From: Dipteris shenzhenensis
Lineage: Eukaryota > Polypodiophyta > Polypodiopsida > Gleicheniales
NCBI GenBank assembly: GCA_047967505.1
Contig: CM106539.1
DNA length: 64,000 nt
Reading direction: 5' to 3' (one strand)
This document shows positions 11,787 through 23,460 of this stretch, piece after piece. The stretch's first letter is position 1, and each line of letters begins with the position of its first letter. The translations under genes were made by a program, and so were the position numbers. The notes below the pieces were generated by a model. It searched no databases, was not told where the DNA came from, and worked only from the letters and a program-made list of their open reading frames with translations.

Positions 11787-12180
11787 CCCATAATGGAATG
11801 AAGCCCACAATCTTTGGGGCATTGTGTTGAGTCTACTTTGGTATTCCAAGCATTTGTCTCAAGTGTCCATGCTTCCTTGCACTCCACGTCCAAAAGCATG
11901 TCCTAACCTTGCAACTCCTCCTCCCCTCTCCTCCAACCTTGCAACCCATCCTCTCCCTCTCCTCCTCCCTCCTCCTCCTTCCTCCTCCTCCTCCCTCCTC
12001 CTCCTCCCTCCTCCTCCTCCCTCCTCTCTCTTCTTTCCCCCATGCTCTTACATCTTCTTCCCCTCCCACTCCTATGCTCCCCCTAAACGCTTTGTTCCTC
12101 ATCCCTTAACCTCCATTATCAACGACGGAGATGAGTTCTCCACCATGTACTCTATCCTGAACCTTGGAACCTCCTTCTAA

Positions 12181-12475
12181 CCCTGGACTCCTTCTAAACC
12201 CTGGAACCTCTTTCTAAACCCTGGAACTCCGTTTAAACCCTGGAACCTCCTTCTGAACCTTGGATCCTCCTTCTAACCCTGGACTCCTTTTGAACCTTGG
12301 AACCTCCTTCTAACCCTGGACTCCTTCTAACCCTGGACTCCTTCTAAACCCTGGAACCTCCTTCTAGACCTTGGAACTCCTTCTAAACCCTGGAACCTCC
12401 TTCTAACCCTGGAACCTCCTTCTAACCCTGGAACCTCCTTCTAACCCTTAAACTCCTCCTAAACCCTACAACCCC
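12181..12475 (+). repeat. Minisatellite of AACCCTGGAACCTCCTTCT type
   Basis: About fifteen degenerate 14-20-bp units combining AACCCTGGA and CTCCTTCT. It shows no protein-like frame. Confidence 0.85.
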
Positions 12476-12555
12476 CAATGAAGGCGAAAGCCTTCATTAC
12501 CTCAACCATGATGATACACTTTCCTTTTACACATGCATGCACTTTGTTTGCTTAC

Positions 12556-12888
12556 CACACTTAAGCCTACGTCTCTCACCGGAACACGACTCGAGGTCCT
12601 AAGCTACACGTATACTACAATCGACAACTCTAATATATCTATAGGTGACAAAAAGCCTCGGAACCCTGCATACTGAGAAAACCCAGCTCTTCTTATGAAA
12701 GCAGTAGGAAAGAGCCAACAACACTTAAGCCTACATCTCTCATCGGAACACGACTCTCGAGGTCCTAAGCTACACGTATACTACAAATGACAACCCCAAT
12801 ATATCTGTAGGTGACAAAAAGCCTCAGAACCCTGCATACTGAGAAGAAAACCCTGCTCTTCCTACGAAAGCCGTAGGAAAGAGTTAAC
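12556..12888 (+). repeat. Tandem duplication of about 165 bp at the LTR end
   Basis: The segment ACTTAAGCCTAC...AGTAGGAAAGAG occurs twice (about 12556-12718 and 12719-12888) with few differences. The second copy abuts the primer site. A small inverted pair CCTACG/CGTAGG lies near the end of each copy. Confidence 0.85.
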
Positions 12889-12891
12889 ATT

Positions 12892-12909
12892 TGGCACCAC
12901 TGCCGGGGA
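12892..12909 (+). promoter_or_regulatory. Primer binding site, tRNA-Asp-like
   Basis: TGGCACCACTGCCGGGGA matches 15 of 18 positions of the complement of a plant tRNA-Asp 3' end, the primer used by many Tat/Athila gypsy elements (recalled, not searched). It lies two bases after a TAACA LTR end. Confidence 0.65.
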
Positions 12910-13560
12910 GACTAGCGCCTCAAGTAATGAGTAAACATACGTAGATATGTGTAAAAAAAACAAACTACTTCGAACTTTCACGAACATAACACTCAAGGGC
13001 AAGGAGAGTAAAATTTTTTTATGTTTCTAGCCAAACATATCTACACCAAGCATCAACCTTGGGTTCCTACCTTAGAAATTTTCTTTATTTCTTAAATAGA
13101 AGCCACTTGATAAACAATCAGGCTAGGTAGTGGACACAAATGCGTAGAGCTTGCAATTTTGATCATTTCATCTTTTTGTAGAAGAGCAAACGGAGCTATC
13201 CATAAAAAGTTATGGCTCGGGAAGAGTTTAGGGTTTAACCCTAAACCTAAACTCATTTCCTATAAAAACCCACTCCACCCACTCATTCTTCATCTTTCAC
13301 ATTTCGCCTCCATCCTCTTCATTCCGAGCCCTATGCAAGACACTCCTCCCTCTCCATCGACCACCACCTTACTCCCATCCTCACATTGTAAGTGACTTCA
13401 AGCCCATCTTGTAGCGATAACCTAGCCATCCACCCACCGTCCATTGTTCCTCAACAATCCCGTTCCATCGAGAAAGATTTGGAGAGCGTTCAAGTGATCA
13501 CCTCTTCCTCCCTTTGGATTTCCGTCCGTCAAGTTTTTTTTCCTCTCTCTTTTTTCCCCT
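12910..13560 (+). other. Gypsy leader, no gene seen
   Basis: Untranslated-looking leader downstream of the primer site. It contains plant telobox-like AACCCTAAA near 13235 but no supported coding region. Confidence 0.5.
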
Positions 13561-14160
13561 TCCCATTTCCACCACCCCCTCCCCTCTCCATCTCCACCAC
13601 CCCTTTGCCCCTCCCCACCCTCCATCTCCACCACCCCCTGCCCCCCCCCCCCTTTTCCTCCCCTCCATCTCCACCACCCCCTCCCCCCCTCCATCTCCAC
13701 CACCCCCTCCCCCCTCCATCTCCACCACCCCTTCCCCCCTCCCCTTCTCCCCCCTCCATCTCCACCACCCCCTCCTCCTTCCCCCCCTCCCCCCTCCATC
13801 TCCACCACCCACTCCCCCCATCCCCCCTCCATCTCCACCACCCCCTCCCTCCCGCCCCCTTTCCCCCCCTCCATCTCCACCACCCCCTCCCTTCTCCCCC
13901 CTCCATCTCCACCACCCCCTCCCCCCCTCCCCCCTCCATCTCCACCATCCCTTCCCCCCCCCTCCCCTTCTCCCCCCTCCATCTCCACCACCCCTTCCCC
14001 CCCCTCCCCCCTCCATCTCCACCACCCCCTCCCCCCATCCCCCCTCCATCTCCACCACCCCCTCCCCCCTCCCCTCATCCCCCCTCCATCTCCACCACCC
14101 CCTCCCCCCTCCCCCTTCCATCTCCACCACCCCCTCCCCCCTCCACCACCCCCTCTAGCA
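13561..14160 (+). repeat. C-rich minisatellite (about 25-bp unit)
   Basis: About two dozen units of CCATCTCCACCACCCCCTCC followed by a variable C/T run. The minus strand is correspondingly rich in G runs of 4-7. Long open frames on both strands here, including Pro/Ser-rich and Gly/Trp/Glu-rich ones, come only from the unit structure and are not genes. Confidence 0.95.
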
Positions 14161-14286
14161 CCACCCCCTCCCCCTTTTCCTCTCTCTATTTCTCTCTCTA
14201 TCCTTCCCTCTCTCTATCTCTCTCTTTCCCTCCCCCTCTCTCTTTCTCTCTCGCTTTCCCTCCCCCTTTCTCTCTCTTTCTCTCTC

Positions 14287-14333
<47 letters not shown>

Positions 14334-14394
14334 TCCCTCCCCCTCTCTCTTTCTTTCTCTCTCTATCCCTCCCCCTCTCTCTCTCCCTTTCCCT

Positions 14395-14437
<43 letters not shown>

Positions 14438-14534
14438 TCCCCCCCCTTCCCTCTCTCTCTCTCTTTTCCTCCCACCCCCTCTCTCTCTCTCTCTCTTTTC
14501 CTCCCCCTCTCTCTTTCTTTCTCTCTCTTTCCGT

Positions 14535-14581
<47 letters not shown>

Positions 14582-14613
14582 ACTCTCTCTCTCTCTCTCT
14601 CTCTTCCTCCCAC

Positions 14614-14657
<44 letters not shown>

Positions 14658-14662
14658 TCCCA

Positions 14663-14719
<57 letters not shown>

Positions 14720-14802
14720 CCCTCCCCCTCTCTCTCTCTTTCTCTTTCTCTCTCTCTCTGTCTCTCTGTCTCTCTCTTTCTCTCTCTCTCTTTTCCTCCC
14801 AC

Positions 14803-14848
<46 letters not shown>

Positions 14849-14891
14849 CCTCCCCCTCTCTCTTTCTTTCTCTCTCTTTCCCTCCCCCCCG

Positions 14892-14944
<53 letters not shown>

Positions 14945-14946
14945 CG

Positions 14947-15002
<56 letters not shown>

Positions 15003-15036
15003 ACACTCTCTCTCTCTCTTTTCCTCCCACCCCCCC

Positions 15037-15093
<57 letters not shown>

Positions 15094-15105
15094 CTCTCTA
15101 CCCCC
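14161..15105 (+). repeat. (CT)n tract with interspersed C runs
   Basis: Nearly 950 bp of almost pure pyrimidine, mostly CT dinucleotides broken by TTCCCTCCCCC or TTCCTCCCACCCCC. It continues the pyrimidine asymmetry of the preceding minisatellite. Confidence 0.97.
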
Positions 15106-15529
15106 CCCCACCGGCCGCTCAACTAACCTAAACCATCTAACCTACTAACTATGCAAGGGCCTTAAGGCCCTTGCTGCAGAGGGCGGCCCGCGGCGGCGTG
15201 CCAGTAGCACCCGCCCCGCCAACAATGGAGCCGCTAGTGACGGCGCCTGCCCAGCGCCCCGCTCCCTGCCCCTACGGCCCTCGCTCGCCCCCGCTCCCTG
15301 CCTAGCGCCCCCTCCACCTCTGCCCATCGCCCCCGCTCCCTGCCGTTGTGCCCCCTTCGCCCTCACTCCTCGCCCTTGCGTCCCCCCTGCGCCCTCGTCC
15401 CCTCTCCCCTCCCCTCCCATGCATACCCCCCTTCCACCCCTGTCCCCTTTCCCCCCTGCTCGAACCCCCCCGCGCCGCCGTCGGCGACGTCCCCCCCCCA
15501 AACAGTAACTTTTATTTTTTTTAAAAAAA
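15106..15529. other. GC-rich stretch with a 22-bp perfect palindrome
   Basis: After the CT tract the sequence turns GC-rich with repeated CGCCCC/CCCTGCC words. Bases 15153-15174 form a perfect palindrome centred on CTTAAG. No gene is supported; open frames reflect base composition. Confidence 0.6.
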
Positions 15530-15870
15530 CCCTAACCTAACACTAACCCTACGTTAGGTTAGTTAGGTTATGTTAACCTAGGTTAGGTAGTTTTCACCTA
15601 GGTTAGGTTAGGCTAGCTTAACCTAGGTTAGTTTTAACCTAGGTTCGGTTATCTTTAACTAGGTTAGTTTAACTGTTAGTTAGTTACACTGACTGGACCA
15701 TTAGGTTAATTTAGTCTAACTAGGTTACATTCACGCTAAGTTAGTTACTGACCGTTAGGTTAGTCTAACTAACCTTTAGTTAGTCACTAACTATAGTTAG
15801 TGAATGTAGTTAGGTTAACCTCCTAGTTATAGTAATTGGGAGGATCTAGGTTAGTTAACCTAATTAGAGT
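15530..15870. repeat. Degenerate TTAGG/CCTAA-rich block
   Basis: Dense irregular TTAGGTTAG and CCTAACC words on both strands. It is not the plant telomere repeat TTTAGGG. It is followed by a C run then A run near 15933. A similar arrangement occurs near 62.95-63.2 kb. Confidence 0.75.
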
Positions 15871-16301
15871 CACTTGGTTCCAACCCCTCAATTGGACTTA
15901 AAGCCCCTTCACACCAAACCTTACGACCAAGGCCCCCCCCCAAAAAAAAGCAACTTTTACCACTTCTTTAACCCCTCCTAACTAATCCGTTTCGGACCCA
16001 AACTGAACCCCGTTTAAACCCAGATTTCACACACAAAAACACCATGTTATGGGGTATTTTTCCAGCTCATTGCACACCATTTCGGCATCCCTAGTACTCG
16101 CTCATTCGCGCCCCCGTGTGGGCCTCATTTTGCACAAATTCGCTTCTATCTTCACACCGTGACCTCCAATTAACGATCCGTCTGCATTGGCACCTTTCCC
16201 TACACACGTAGGACAATCTTAGGCACATTATTAACACGACGTTCCCTACACAAACTAACACCACTCTAACCCTCCCAACAAAACTACAACCACACCCGCA
16301 C

Positions 16302-17880
16302 TTGTGGCAGAGACACCCTTGGCAAATCTCAGCCAAACTGTATGCAGCTACGTTCCGGCCAATGCCTCCAACTCCAATGCTCGCCACATCTGCATATGAC
16401 TCCACTGTAACCACCGCCCCCACCAATCCTCTACCCCAAATCCCCCCTGAAACTCAATCACTCCCTTTAACTCCTCCACGCCCCAACATGGCTGGACACC
16501 ATCACGACAATGATGGGGATATCGACCTTGATGTAGAGGCTGACAATTTCTTTAATCGAATAAATAATAACAATCAAGGCAGACACCCCTTGGGAAAACT
16601 GGAACTTCCCAAATATAATGGTAGGGGAGATTCAGCCCGATTCCTCCAGCATTTTGATGCCGCATGCCGAGCAGGTGGAGATCAATCCCATGAAACCAAG
16701 GTGGCTTGGTTTCCCATGGCCTTAACTGATGAAGCATCTGAATGGCACCTAGACCTTCTCATGGAAGAGCGCGCCACATGGGACCTACTTCAGACGAAAT
16801 TTCAAAGACGCTTTCAAACGGAGAGGCTATAAGATGATCCCGCTCTCTAACTAAGCAAAAGCTAGAACAAGGCCACCAAGAAGATGTACGCATGTACCTG
16901 GGTAAGATGAAAGATTAATCGCCAAATGTGACCCACACCCAGATGCAAAGTACCTCATGGCATGGTTCATTGCAGGACTAAGAAAGGAAATCCGAAAGGA
17001 TATGAAAAAGATAAGCAGCTATGAAACGTTCAGTGCTGCTCATGCGGCAGCCATTAACATCGAGGATGGCATGATCGACTCAAACAATCGACTCAAACAC
17101 TAGCAGTGATGATGGCAGATCTAGTACACGCAATAAGCGCTCGAAAAAGGGCAAATCAAAGGCCACTACCAAAACATCAAATGAAGATCGTCTAGAGGCC
17201 ATGACCCTGAAGCTGAAAGAAGACATGATGCAGGCCATGGACCAAAAACTTCACTTGTCTCAGCCGCCAACTCAGACATATCCATGGCGAGAAAATGTTT
17301 GGTGTCCACACTGCATGGCCAATCATACAACAAATGAGTGCCCGGTCCTAAGAGCCAGGATCACTACACAAGCAAATCCACCGCCCAGGTTGTGGTGCCA
17401 TATCTGGGTCATCGGTGGCCATGATGAGAATAGTTGCATCTTCAACATGCGCAACAACCCGCCTTGACCTCAACAATACCAAGCGGCACCCATGCCAATA
17501 TACAGGCAACCAGCACTTGCACAAGCGCCCCCACCTTCGAGGCTAAATCCTGTTCCCATTCGGACACAAGTCCCACAACTACTCAGAAATCCAAATCCAT
17601 GACCATAACCAAGAGCACCAAATCTAGCTCCTCAGGTAGTTCCAATACATGAATTACAAGCCGAGGAAGTAGACTCACCATTTGAGTATGAAGCAGAGTA
17701 CCCAGTGTACTATGTAGAAGGTGCAGAGGGTCTAATACCATTTTATGCAAATAAAGTACGTCCCAACACATATCGTGCACCAATCAAGTGCTACGGTTGT
17801 TAAGGAAATCACCGGATCACAGAGTGCCCTCATTGTGGTAGCCCAGCTACTTTCCAACCATTATGTAGGGCATAGGACAT
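16302..17880 (+). pseudogene. Ty3/gypsy Gag, broken
   Basis: The first frame (to 16832) carries a Pro-rich start and the retrotransposon Gag core (KLELPKYNGRG, then MALTDEASEWHLDLL and TWDLLQTKFQRRF). The Gag continues in other frames after frameshifts (LIAKCDPHPDAKYLMAWFIAGL near 16915-16985) and ends with zinc-knuckle-like groups: WCPHCMANHTTNECP near 17310, a second WCHI...GGHDENSC, and a third CYGC-stop-GNHRITECPHCG near 17800. Stops and frameshifts make it inactive. The length matches a complete Gag of this type. It lies about 3.4 kb after the primer site; the gap is filled by the simple repeats. Confidence 0.8.
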
Positions 17881-18767
17881 GCCTGTATGGATTGTCCCAT
17901 GAAAAATAAAGGCCCAAAACAAACAGAGGTTAAGCTTGTCCCCACATTCACCCTGACTGCAGTGTCTTGATTCTGGATTGTCACTCTATCAGTTCCCCAA
18001 TCATGGAGGACTGATGCTTCCCATAACCAAGGATGTCCCAGTAAGATTTGATAGGATTTTTTGGGTAGATCCAAGATTGTGAATTGAAGGGAAAAGCAGA
18101 CTCCTGCGATCTTTGTGGACACGCCATTCACTATTCCCAAGGGTTTAGCCCATGAATCATCGGCAAGGCATATGTTGAAATTAGCCTTTTGCATTGGTGG
18201 GAGACCCCATTCTTCATAGAGCTCCTTTGATAGGACATTTACACCTGCTCCACCATCCACTATGGCTGGGACTTCATTATATGCCTTGTGGATCAAAGGC
18301 ACAGTAATGTTGCGTATGTCATCTCTCTCACCCGTCGGCACAGGGATATATTCGATGTCGTTCATAGGTGGAGGGGGATTTGCAAGTTCAATTTATCCTT
18401 CGAAACTCTCCCAGAGATTGGGACAATTCCGTAGGAGGATTCCAATGGGAATTGACATAGGGCAACTCAAGATGCTAGAGAGTGCGGCTCCTTCAAGTTG
18501 ACGTGGTGGTACATTATGTTGTGGAGTCTCTTGTTGGAACAAAGGCTCGAGTACAGTATCAATACTTTGTGGGGCCAAGTCATGGATTGGGTCTTGAGCT
18601 TGTTTCTCAGCCTCAAATTGGGCTTGTTCGTTTTGTACCCATTGTTGAAGTACCTGAAAACGAGCCTTCTCCACCTCTGCATTTGGGTATGGAGCTTCTT
18701 TTATTTGAGGCTCGGGAGTTGATGTGGATGAGCTCGGCTGCTCATTGCTTGGCGGAGGTGGAGGCAC
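17847..18767 (-). pseudogene. Ty3/gypsy Gag-tail/protease fragment
   Basis: Reading leftward, a Pro/Gln/Glu-rich linker (18767-18393) is followed by an aspartic protease domain (18365-17847). The protease shows VDGGAGVNVLS, in which the usual D-S/T-G is D-G-G, and a later ILLGHPWLW typical of retroviral-type proteases. The Asp-Gly-Gly form may be inactive or a variant. It is convergent with the plus-strand Gag that ends at the same place, so this is a rearranged junction, not one element. Confidence 0.75.
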
Positions 18768-18833
18768 TTGTGCTTTCTTTTTCAGAAGTCACTTTGGTTG
18801 GATTAGAATGTTAGGGTCCTTGGTGGCCTCTTT

Positions 18834-20092
18834 CTATTGGCGTGTAATTACATTTACAGGTTGTGATTTTACACTTGCCAAACCGAGACTTTGATGGTCC
18901 ACCCTAATCATGCCGATTGGGATGATTGTGCCTAGAGCATTGGATGACACATCTTCAACAACAATCTCAAGCAAATCAGCTCCCTTGCAATAGCATGCCA
19001 TAGCACGTGACTCACAAAGCAATGTCAACTTCTGGTGAAATTCCTTTCATTTCTTTGTATGACCATGCTAGGCAGTCGCAGTATTCCATTGGGAGTGCTT
19101 TGAGTTTGGTTTCATCTTCTTGTCGAAGTTGTTTCCCAATGAAAACTAGTTTTTCTTCCTCCCCTTCAAGGGTGAGGTTTATTGTGCATGTTTTTGCCGG
19201 TCCCTCATAGATTGGAGTTTCTCCAATGCTATTAGCTTCTTGAACTTCAGATTCTCTTAGTGGTCTTGGCATTGCTATTGGCGCACTGCCACTTGTATAA
19301 TTCTTGAAGTACTTCGGCACTTCTTGAAGATCGGCCTCTGATGGTGTTGAACTAGCCTGACATGTGTCATGTGTATTGGGTGGCATAGTTGCATTTACTA
19401 ATTTGTTAGGCTCTTCTTGACTATCTTTTTCTGAAGTCTCTTGATCAAGCTTCATCCGTACATGTGGCTTATATTTCTGAAACTTCTTACATTGGGAACT
19501 GTGGGGTAACTTTTCCACTGGTAAGGTGTTTCCAAGTAAGGGTTCATTTGCTGTGCATACTCCTTCGAGTCCCTCAGGGGACCATTCAAGAGGCAGTGGT
19601 TCTGATTTTGAGGGAGCTGACTTTGCAAGGTACAATTTGATGATCCTTGATTGGACTCGTTCGAATTCATTAAAGTGCTCGGCCTTGGCTTCTCTGCGAT
19701 TTCCTCCTTTAGCTTTCTTGCGGGATCTTCTGCTGTTATTCAACTTTGGAGGTTCAACTTTTGGGAGCTCGACTGCCATTAGGGCATGCAGAATGGATGT
19801 CATTATCAAAGATTTGACCTTCAATTTCAGCATTCTCAGCCTATGTTTCAAGGTCCCAAGGAAAATCTAAGTCATCATTGGTATGGGTACCTTCTTCAGG
19901 TTCATTATCCCACTCGAGGTCAGCCATAAAGAATGGCATCTCTATATCAATTGGTTCTGCATGTGGGAGTGGAGGATCTACCTGTAGCACCTTAGCATCT
20001 ATCTGTGAGAAGATGGGGTCTAATGAATGGCAGTTGTCAATGGTGGCCAATGTTAATTTTAAAAAACTATATGGCCTACATGTAACAGACAA
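18834..20092 (-). pseudogene. Ty3/gypsy protease-RT linker fragment
   Basis: Open frames 20092-19841, 19851-19012 and 19028-18834 give a Lys/Glu-rich spacer ending LAWSYKEMKGISPEVD, the peptide normally found just before reverse transcriptase in plant gypsy elements. No RT follows; the frame runs into an unrelated Ile/Val-rich tail. On this strand it precedes the protease fragment, the reverse of the normal order, which suggests rearrangement or a chimeric non-autonomous element. Confidence 0.55.
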
Positions 20093-21858
20093 GGGAGCTC
20101 TCTCCTCTCCCTTGTTCTTTATTTAACTGCTGCAACTGTAGAAATGTAAACTGAAAGAAAAGATACAAACACTCATGTGTTTCAAACCTGTGAGCATGTA
20201 GGGATGCTATATTGAGTTGCAATATACCCACCCTCTAAAGAGTGTATTACTTTATTATCTGCTCAGTGAAATGGCAGAGAAATCTAAAGGTTGGTTGCTC
20301 TTCTCCCAAACCCTATTTGATGTTGAGGTAGCCAAACTGAGGGGTTGAGACAGTTTGCTGTTGCTTGCTTTTCCCCCTCATTTGTTGTCTGTGAGTAGAA
20401 TAGGGATGTCTTTGGCTGGCTATAGACAGGTCTACAAAAGTAGTTGGCCTATTAAAGGCTTTGCCCTATGTTTTGGATGATCATGCCATGGGTTGCTGAG
20501 ATGCCCATGACATCTCCTTTGTTGAAAATGAAATGGTGAGAATATTCAGTCAAAAAATGCTTGTTGAGCCAGTGTGTTTTTGTGGGAGTCCCAATGTTTA
20601 GACTTAACTACATACAAACGTTGGTGGTTGTATATCACTTGAACCAATGATGCAAATCTCCTTAGGTTCCACAACTCTGGCCTCATCCACAGCCTTTGGC
20701 TCCTCAAGCTTCAATATAAGGTACTTTTGTTAGAGCTCTACTCACATAAGGCTCCAGCCACTACACACAAAAAACCAGATGCACAGTCTTTGTCTTGCAT
20801 AAATGTAGCTTCATTGACACATCATTGATGACTTGAAGATTGTAAAGAGTCCAAAGCTATGATGCAAGAGCATTGGGCACTTGCTCTCAATCTGTTAGAA
20901 ACTGAAGATAAGCCCATTGATTCTCTTTGTATGCCCTATCATGGTGGTGTTTGTTGATGATGTGAGTTTGGTATGAAGCTTGGTATTTGACAATGCAGAT
21001 TTTGATTGACCTCAAAATTCATATTCTGCTCATATGATTTTGAGATGAACTTTTCTCATATGATTTGAGATGTAATCTGCCTTGGAGAATTTTTCCAAAG
21101 TGTGTGACTTGGTTGTTCACTTCATAGGGAGTGTGATCCACATTGGTGTAATGGGTGTTGCAATTGCACTAAGGGAAGAAATTGCTATGTATATGCAACA
21201 TAGCAGTTGAAAGCATCTAATTGATTATAAATCCTTGTTTGCTATTTTATTATGTTTCTTAAGGTGAGTTTGATATGAAAATCTTGGGCTTTATTAGTCC
21301 AAATTTTGATTGATCTCAACTCAATGTGTTATATAAGCTTTAATGATCTAGATTTCTCATATTTTGTTAAGGTTAGATTCTTTACATCTTATTAGTTTTC
21401 TTATTTTAAGAAATTACTGAATGAATGGTGCTTGTGTTGCATGGTGCTTGTGCTACATGATACTTGTATATGTGCATGACACATGATCGTTGTCTCTTCA
21501 TATTTGACAACGAAAGAAACAATTATTATTATTTTTTTAAAGAAAGATCTTGGTGGCGCTCTTTTTCTTCCCCTCTTCAAATGGATGCTGGTGGAGACCG
21601 GGCCTGTTTATTGCCTTGCAATTGGTCTTAGGAACTTTGTGGTCATAGGTGATCTCGCTCCTTGCAGCGAAGCATGTGGTAAAAGTTAACAGTAAATATG
21701 GAAAGGGCCTAGTCTCAGAGGTCTCAGAGTTCCTCTTTAGGCTTGGGCTTTGCGATTGCAAAACAATTGTTAACAGATATTTGTGATGCAATGATGTCTC
21801 AAAAGCTTGGGTAGAGTCGTGCAGCTTTCGATTAGCGTGGCATGTTGAAAGTAGACAA

Positions 21859-21900
<42 letters not shown>

Positions 21901-22384
21901 ACACACACACACCAAAGATTGTCTTCCTTATGTTGTACTAGCCTGTTAGATTACCACTCTCCATCCTACGGTGAGGCTTTTCACTAAAATGGAACTGGTA
22001 GGCCAAATTGATACCTTTATGGGTTGCTGCTTGTTTCATACTACAATATACTATGTTGGTGACATCCATTATAGGAAGCATTGTTTACTTATCTTTCATG
22101 ACCCTACCACATAGAACATAATGTTTATTTGCAAGATTTCCAGCTACGGGCTATGTCATGTCAAGCGCAATCATTCCCTTTCCAAGATCCATTCCGCATT
22201 TCTCAAACCCCCAATTAGACATGAGATTCTTCGATTGCGACGATGAAACAATATTTGGATAGATGAGGAGTGGATCATAGAACGGTAAGAGAGTGAATAT
22301 GACAACGATTAATTTCTTCGAATTCTATCACCAGCTTCCATGGATTTTCACTCGATGCAGAATTTCCTGGGTTCTAGCCGAAGT
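20093..22384. other. No gene seen; (GT)n/(AC)n microsatellite
   Basis: AT-rich sequence with no recognised coding or RNA motif. A (GT)n run followed directly by (AC)n at about 21866-21913 can fold on itself. Short open frames show no domain. Confidence 0.5.
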
Positions 22385-22680
22385 AAATGGGACAAGCAAG
22401 CTCTATGGGTATGGCCTCAAGTTATTAGGAGGGCCTTGTGCGAGGGATAAGCAAGCCAAGCTCTGAAGCTATTAGAGGGGGCTTGTGTGGGGGATAAGTG
22501 AGCTCTGTGGCTATGGCGATGGAAGCATGAGGACAGGAGGAATATATGGAAGATTTGCTTGAAGCTGCTAGGAGCTTCCGGCTTGAAACTAAGGGGCTTC
22601 AGACAAGCAAGCTCTGTGGCTATGGCAATGGAAGCGAGAGAAACAGGTTGTTGAGGCCTTCTAGAGGCCCTCGTGTGCAC
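22385..22680 (+). repeat. Local irregular repeats of AAGCTCTGTGGCTATGG
   Basis: Variants of CAAGCTCTGTGGCTATGGC and GGGCTTGTGTGGGGGATAAG recur three to four times within 300 bp, partly followed by ATGGAAGC. Arrangement is irregular and there is no coding signal. Confidence 0.6.
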
Positions 22681-23457
22681 CCCTAAAAGGGGAGTTCTTC
22701 ACCCAAAATTAGAGCTTTGGAATTTCAAAAATTCCCATAAATAATCACAAGACTTCCCCAAACTCGATCCTTAAGCACTGACTCTAGGAGAGCCAATGCT
22801 AATAAAAAAGATGAAATCCCCATCCCCAACACACAACAATTTCTTGCAAATAAGCCTTTCTGAAAACCGTCTTTGCATATTCTACATTTGTCATTCCTTA
22901 GGCATCTCTTATTAAATCCATGAAAAACACTATGTTACTGGGAGAAGAAGAAAATCACTGGCACCTTGTTACTCAATGCAGCTGCATAGATAATCCCCTA
23001 TGCATACCAAATAACTTCCTATCCCAAGGTTCATTACATAGATTCGCTAAGTACAAAATCAAACCTAGAACTCTGCTTAGACCCAGATCATGGCTTTCAA
23101 TCGACAATAACCACCAATCCTTTGGGAACTCATTAAGGTATATTTATAGGATTCCTATAAACATCACTGAGAGCATTAGTAACACTATCTATTCATACGA
23201 TTCTTATAAACATCACTGAAAGCATTAATAACACTATTTATTTGTGGAAAAGTTGAGCAGCTTAGCTTTTACCTTACAAAAAACCCAACACACTTCCCAT
23301 AATCACTACCAAATGACTCTTGACTAGAAATCCCCAGACTTAATTCGTCACCATCAAAGGCTTCCAAGACAATAAATTAAATTTAGCGGAAGCAACCTTT
23401 TAAATCTGAAATGTGCAAGAAATCAAGCACATGCTAAAAATGTTATTTGCTGAGCAC
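22681..23457. repeat. No gene seen; 49-bp tandem duplication
   Basis: Mostly unremarkable. Bases 23150-23198 are repeated at 23199-23247 (both contain TATAAACATCACTGA and AACACTAT). Confidence 0.6.
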
Positions 23458-23460
23458 TTA

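Larger units (their letters stand above)
10718..12889 (+). mobile_element. Probable long gypsy LTR
   Basis: This follows the end of a gypsy pol and ends GTTAACA two bases before a tRNA-type primer site at 12892, so it behaves as an LTR of about 2.2 kb between a 3' coding end and a new 5' leader. A TATA-like box lies near 11778. The start (TGTATCACG at about 10718) is a guess. It contains three minisatellite blocks, listed separately. No second copy is in the window, so the identity rests on position and primer site. Confidence 0.5.

Noticed and set aside
13392-15131. A 579-codon plus-strand frame and several 200-codon minus-strand frames
   Set aside because: They are produced by uninterrupted simple repeats (no stop codon in CT or CCATCTCCACC units); composition is only Ser/Leu/Pro or Gly/Arg/Glu and no domain exists.
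15530-15870. Interstitial telomere
   Set aside because: The words are irregular TTAGG/CCTAA on both strands, not the plant TTTAGGG array, and lie in a retroelement leader.
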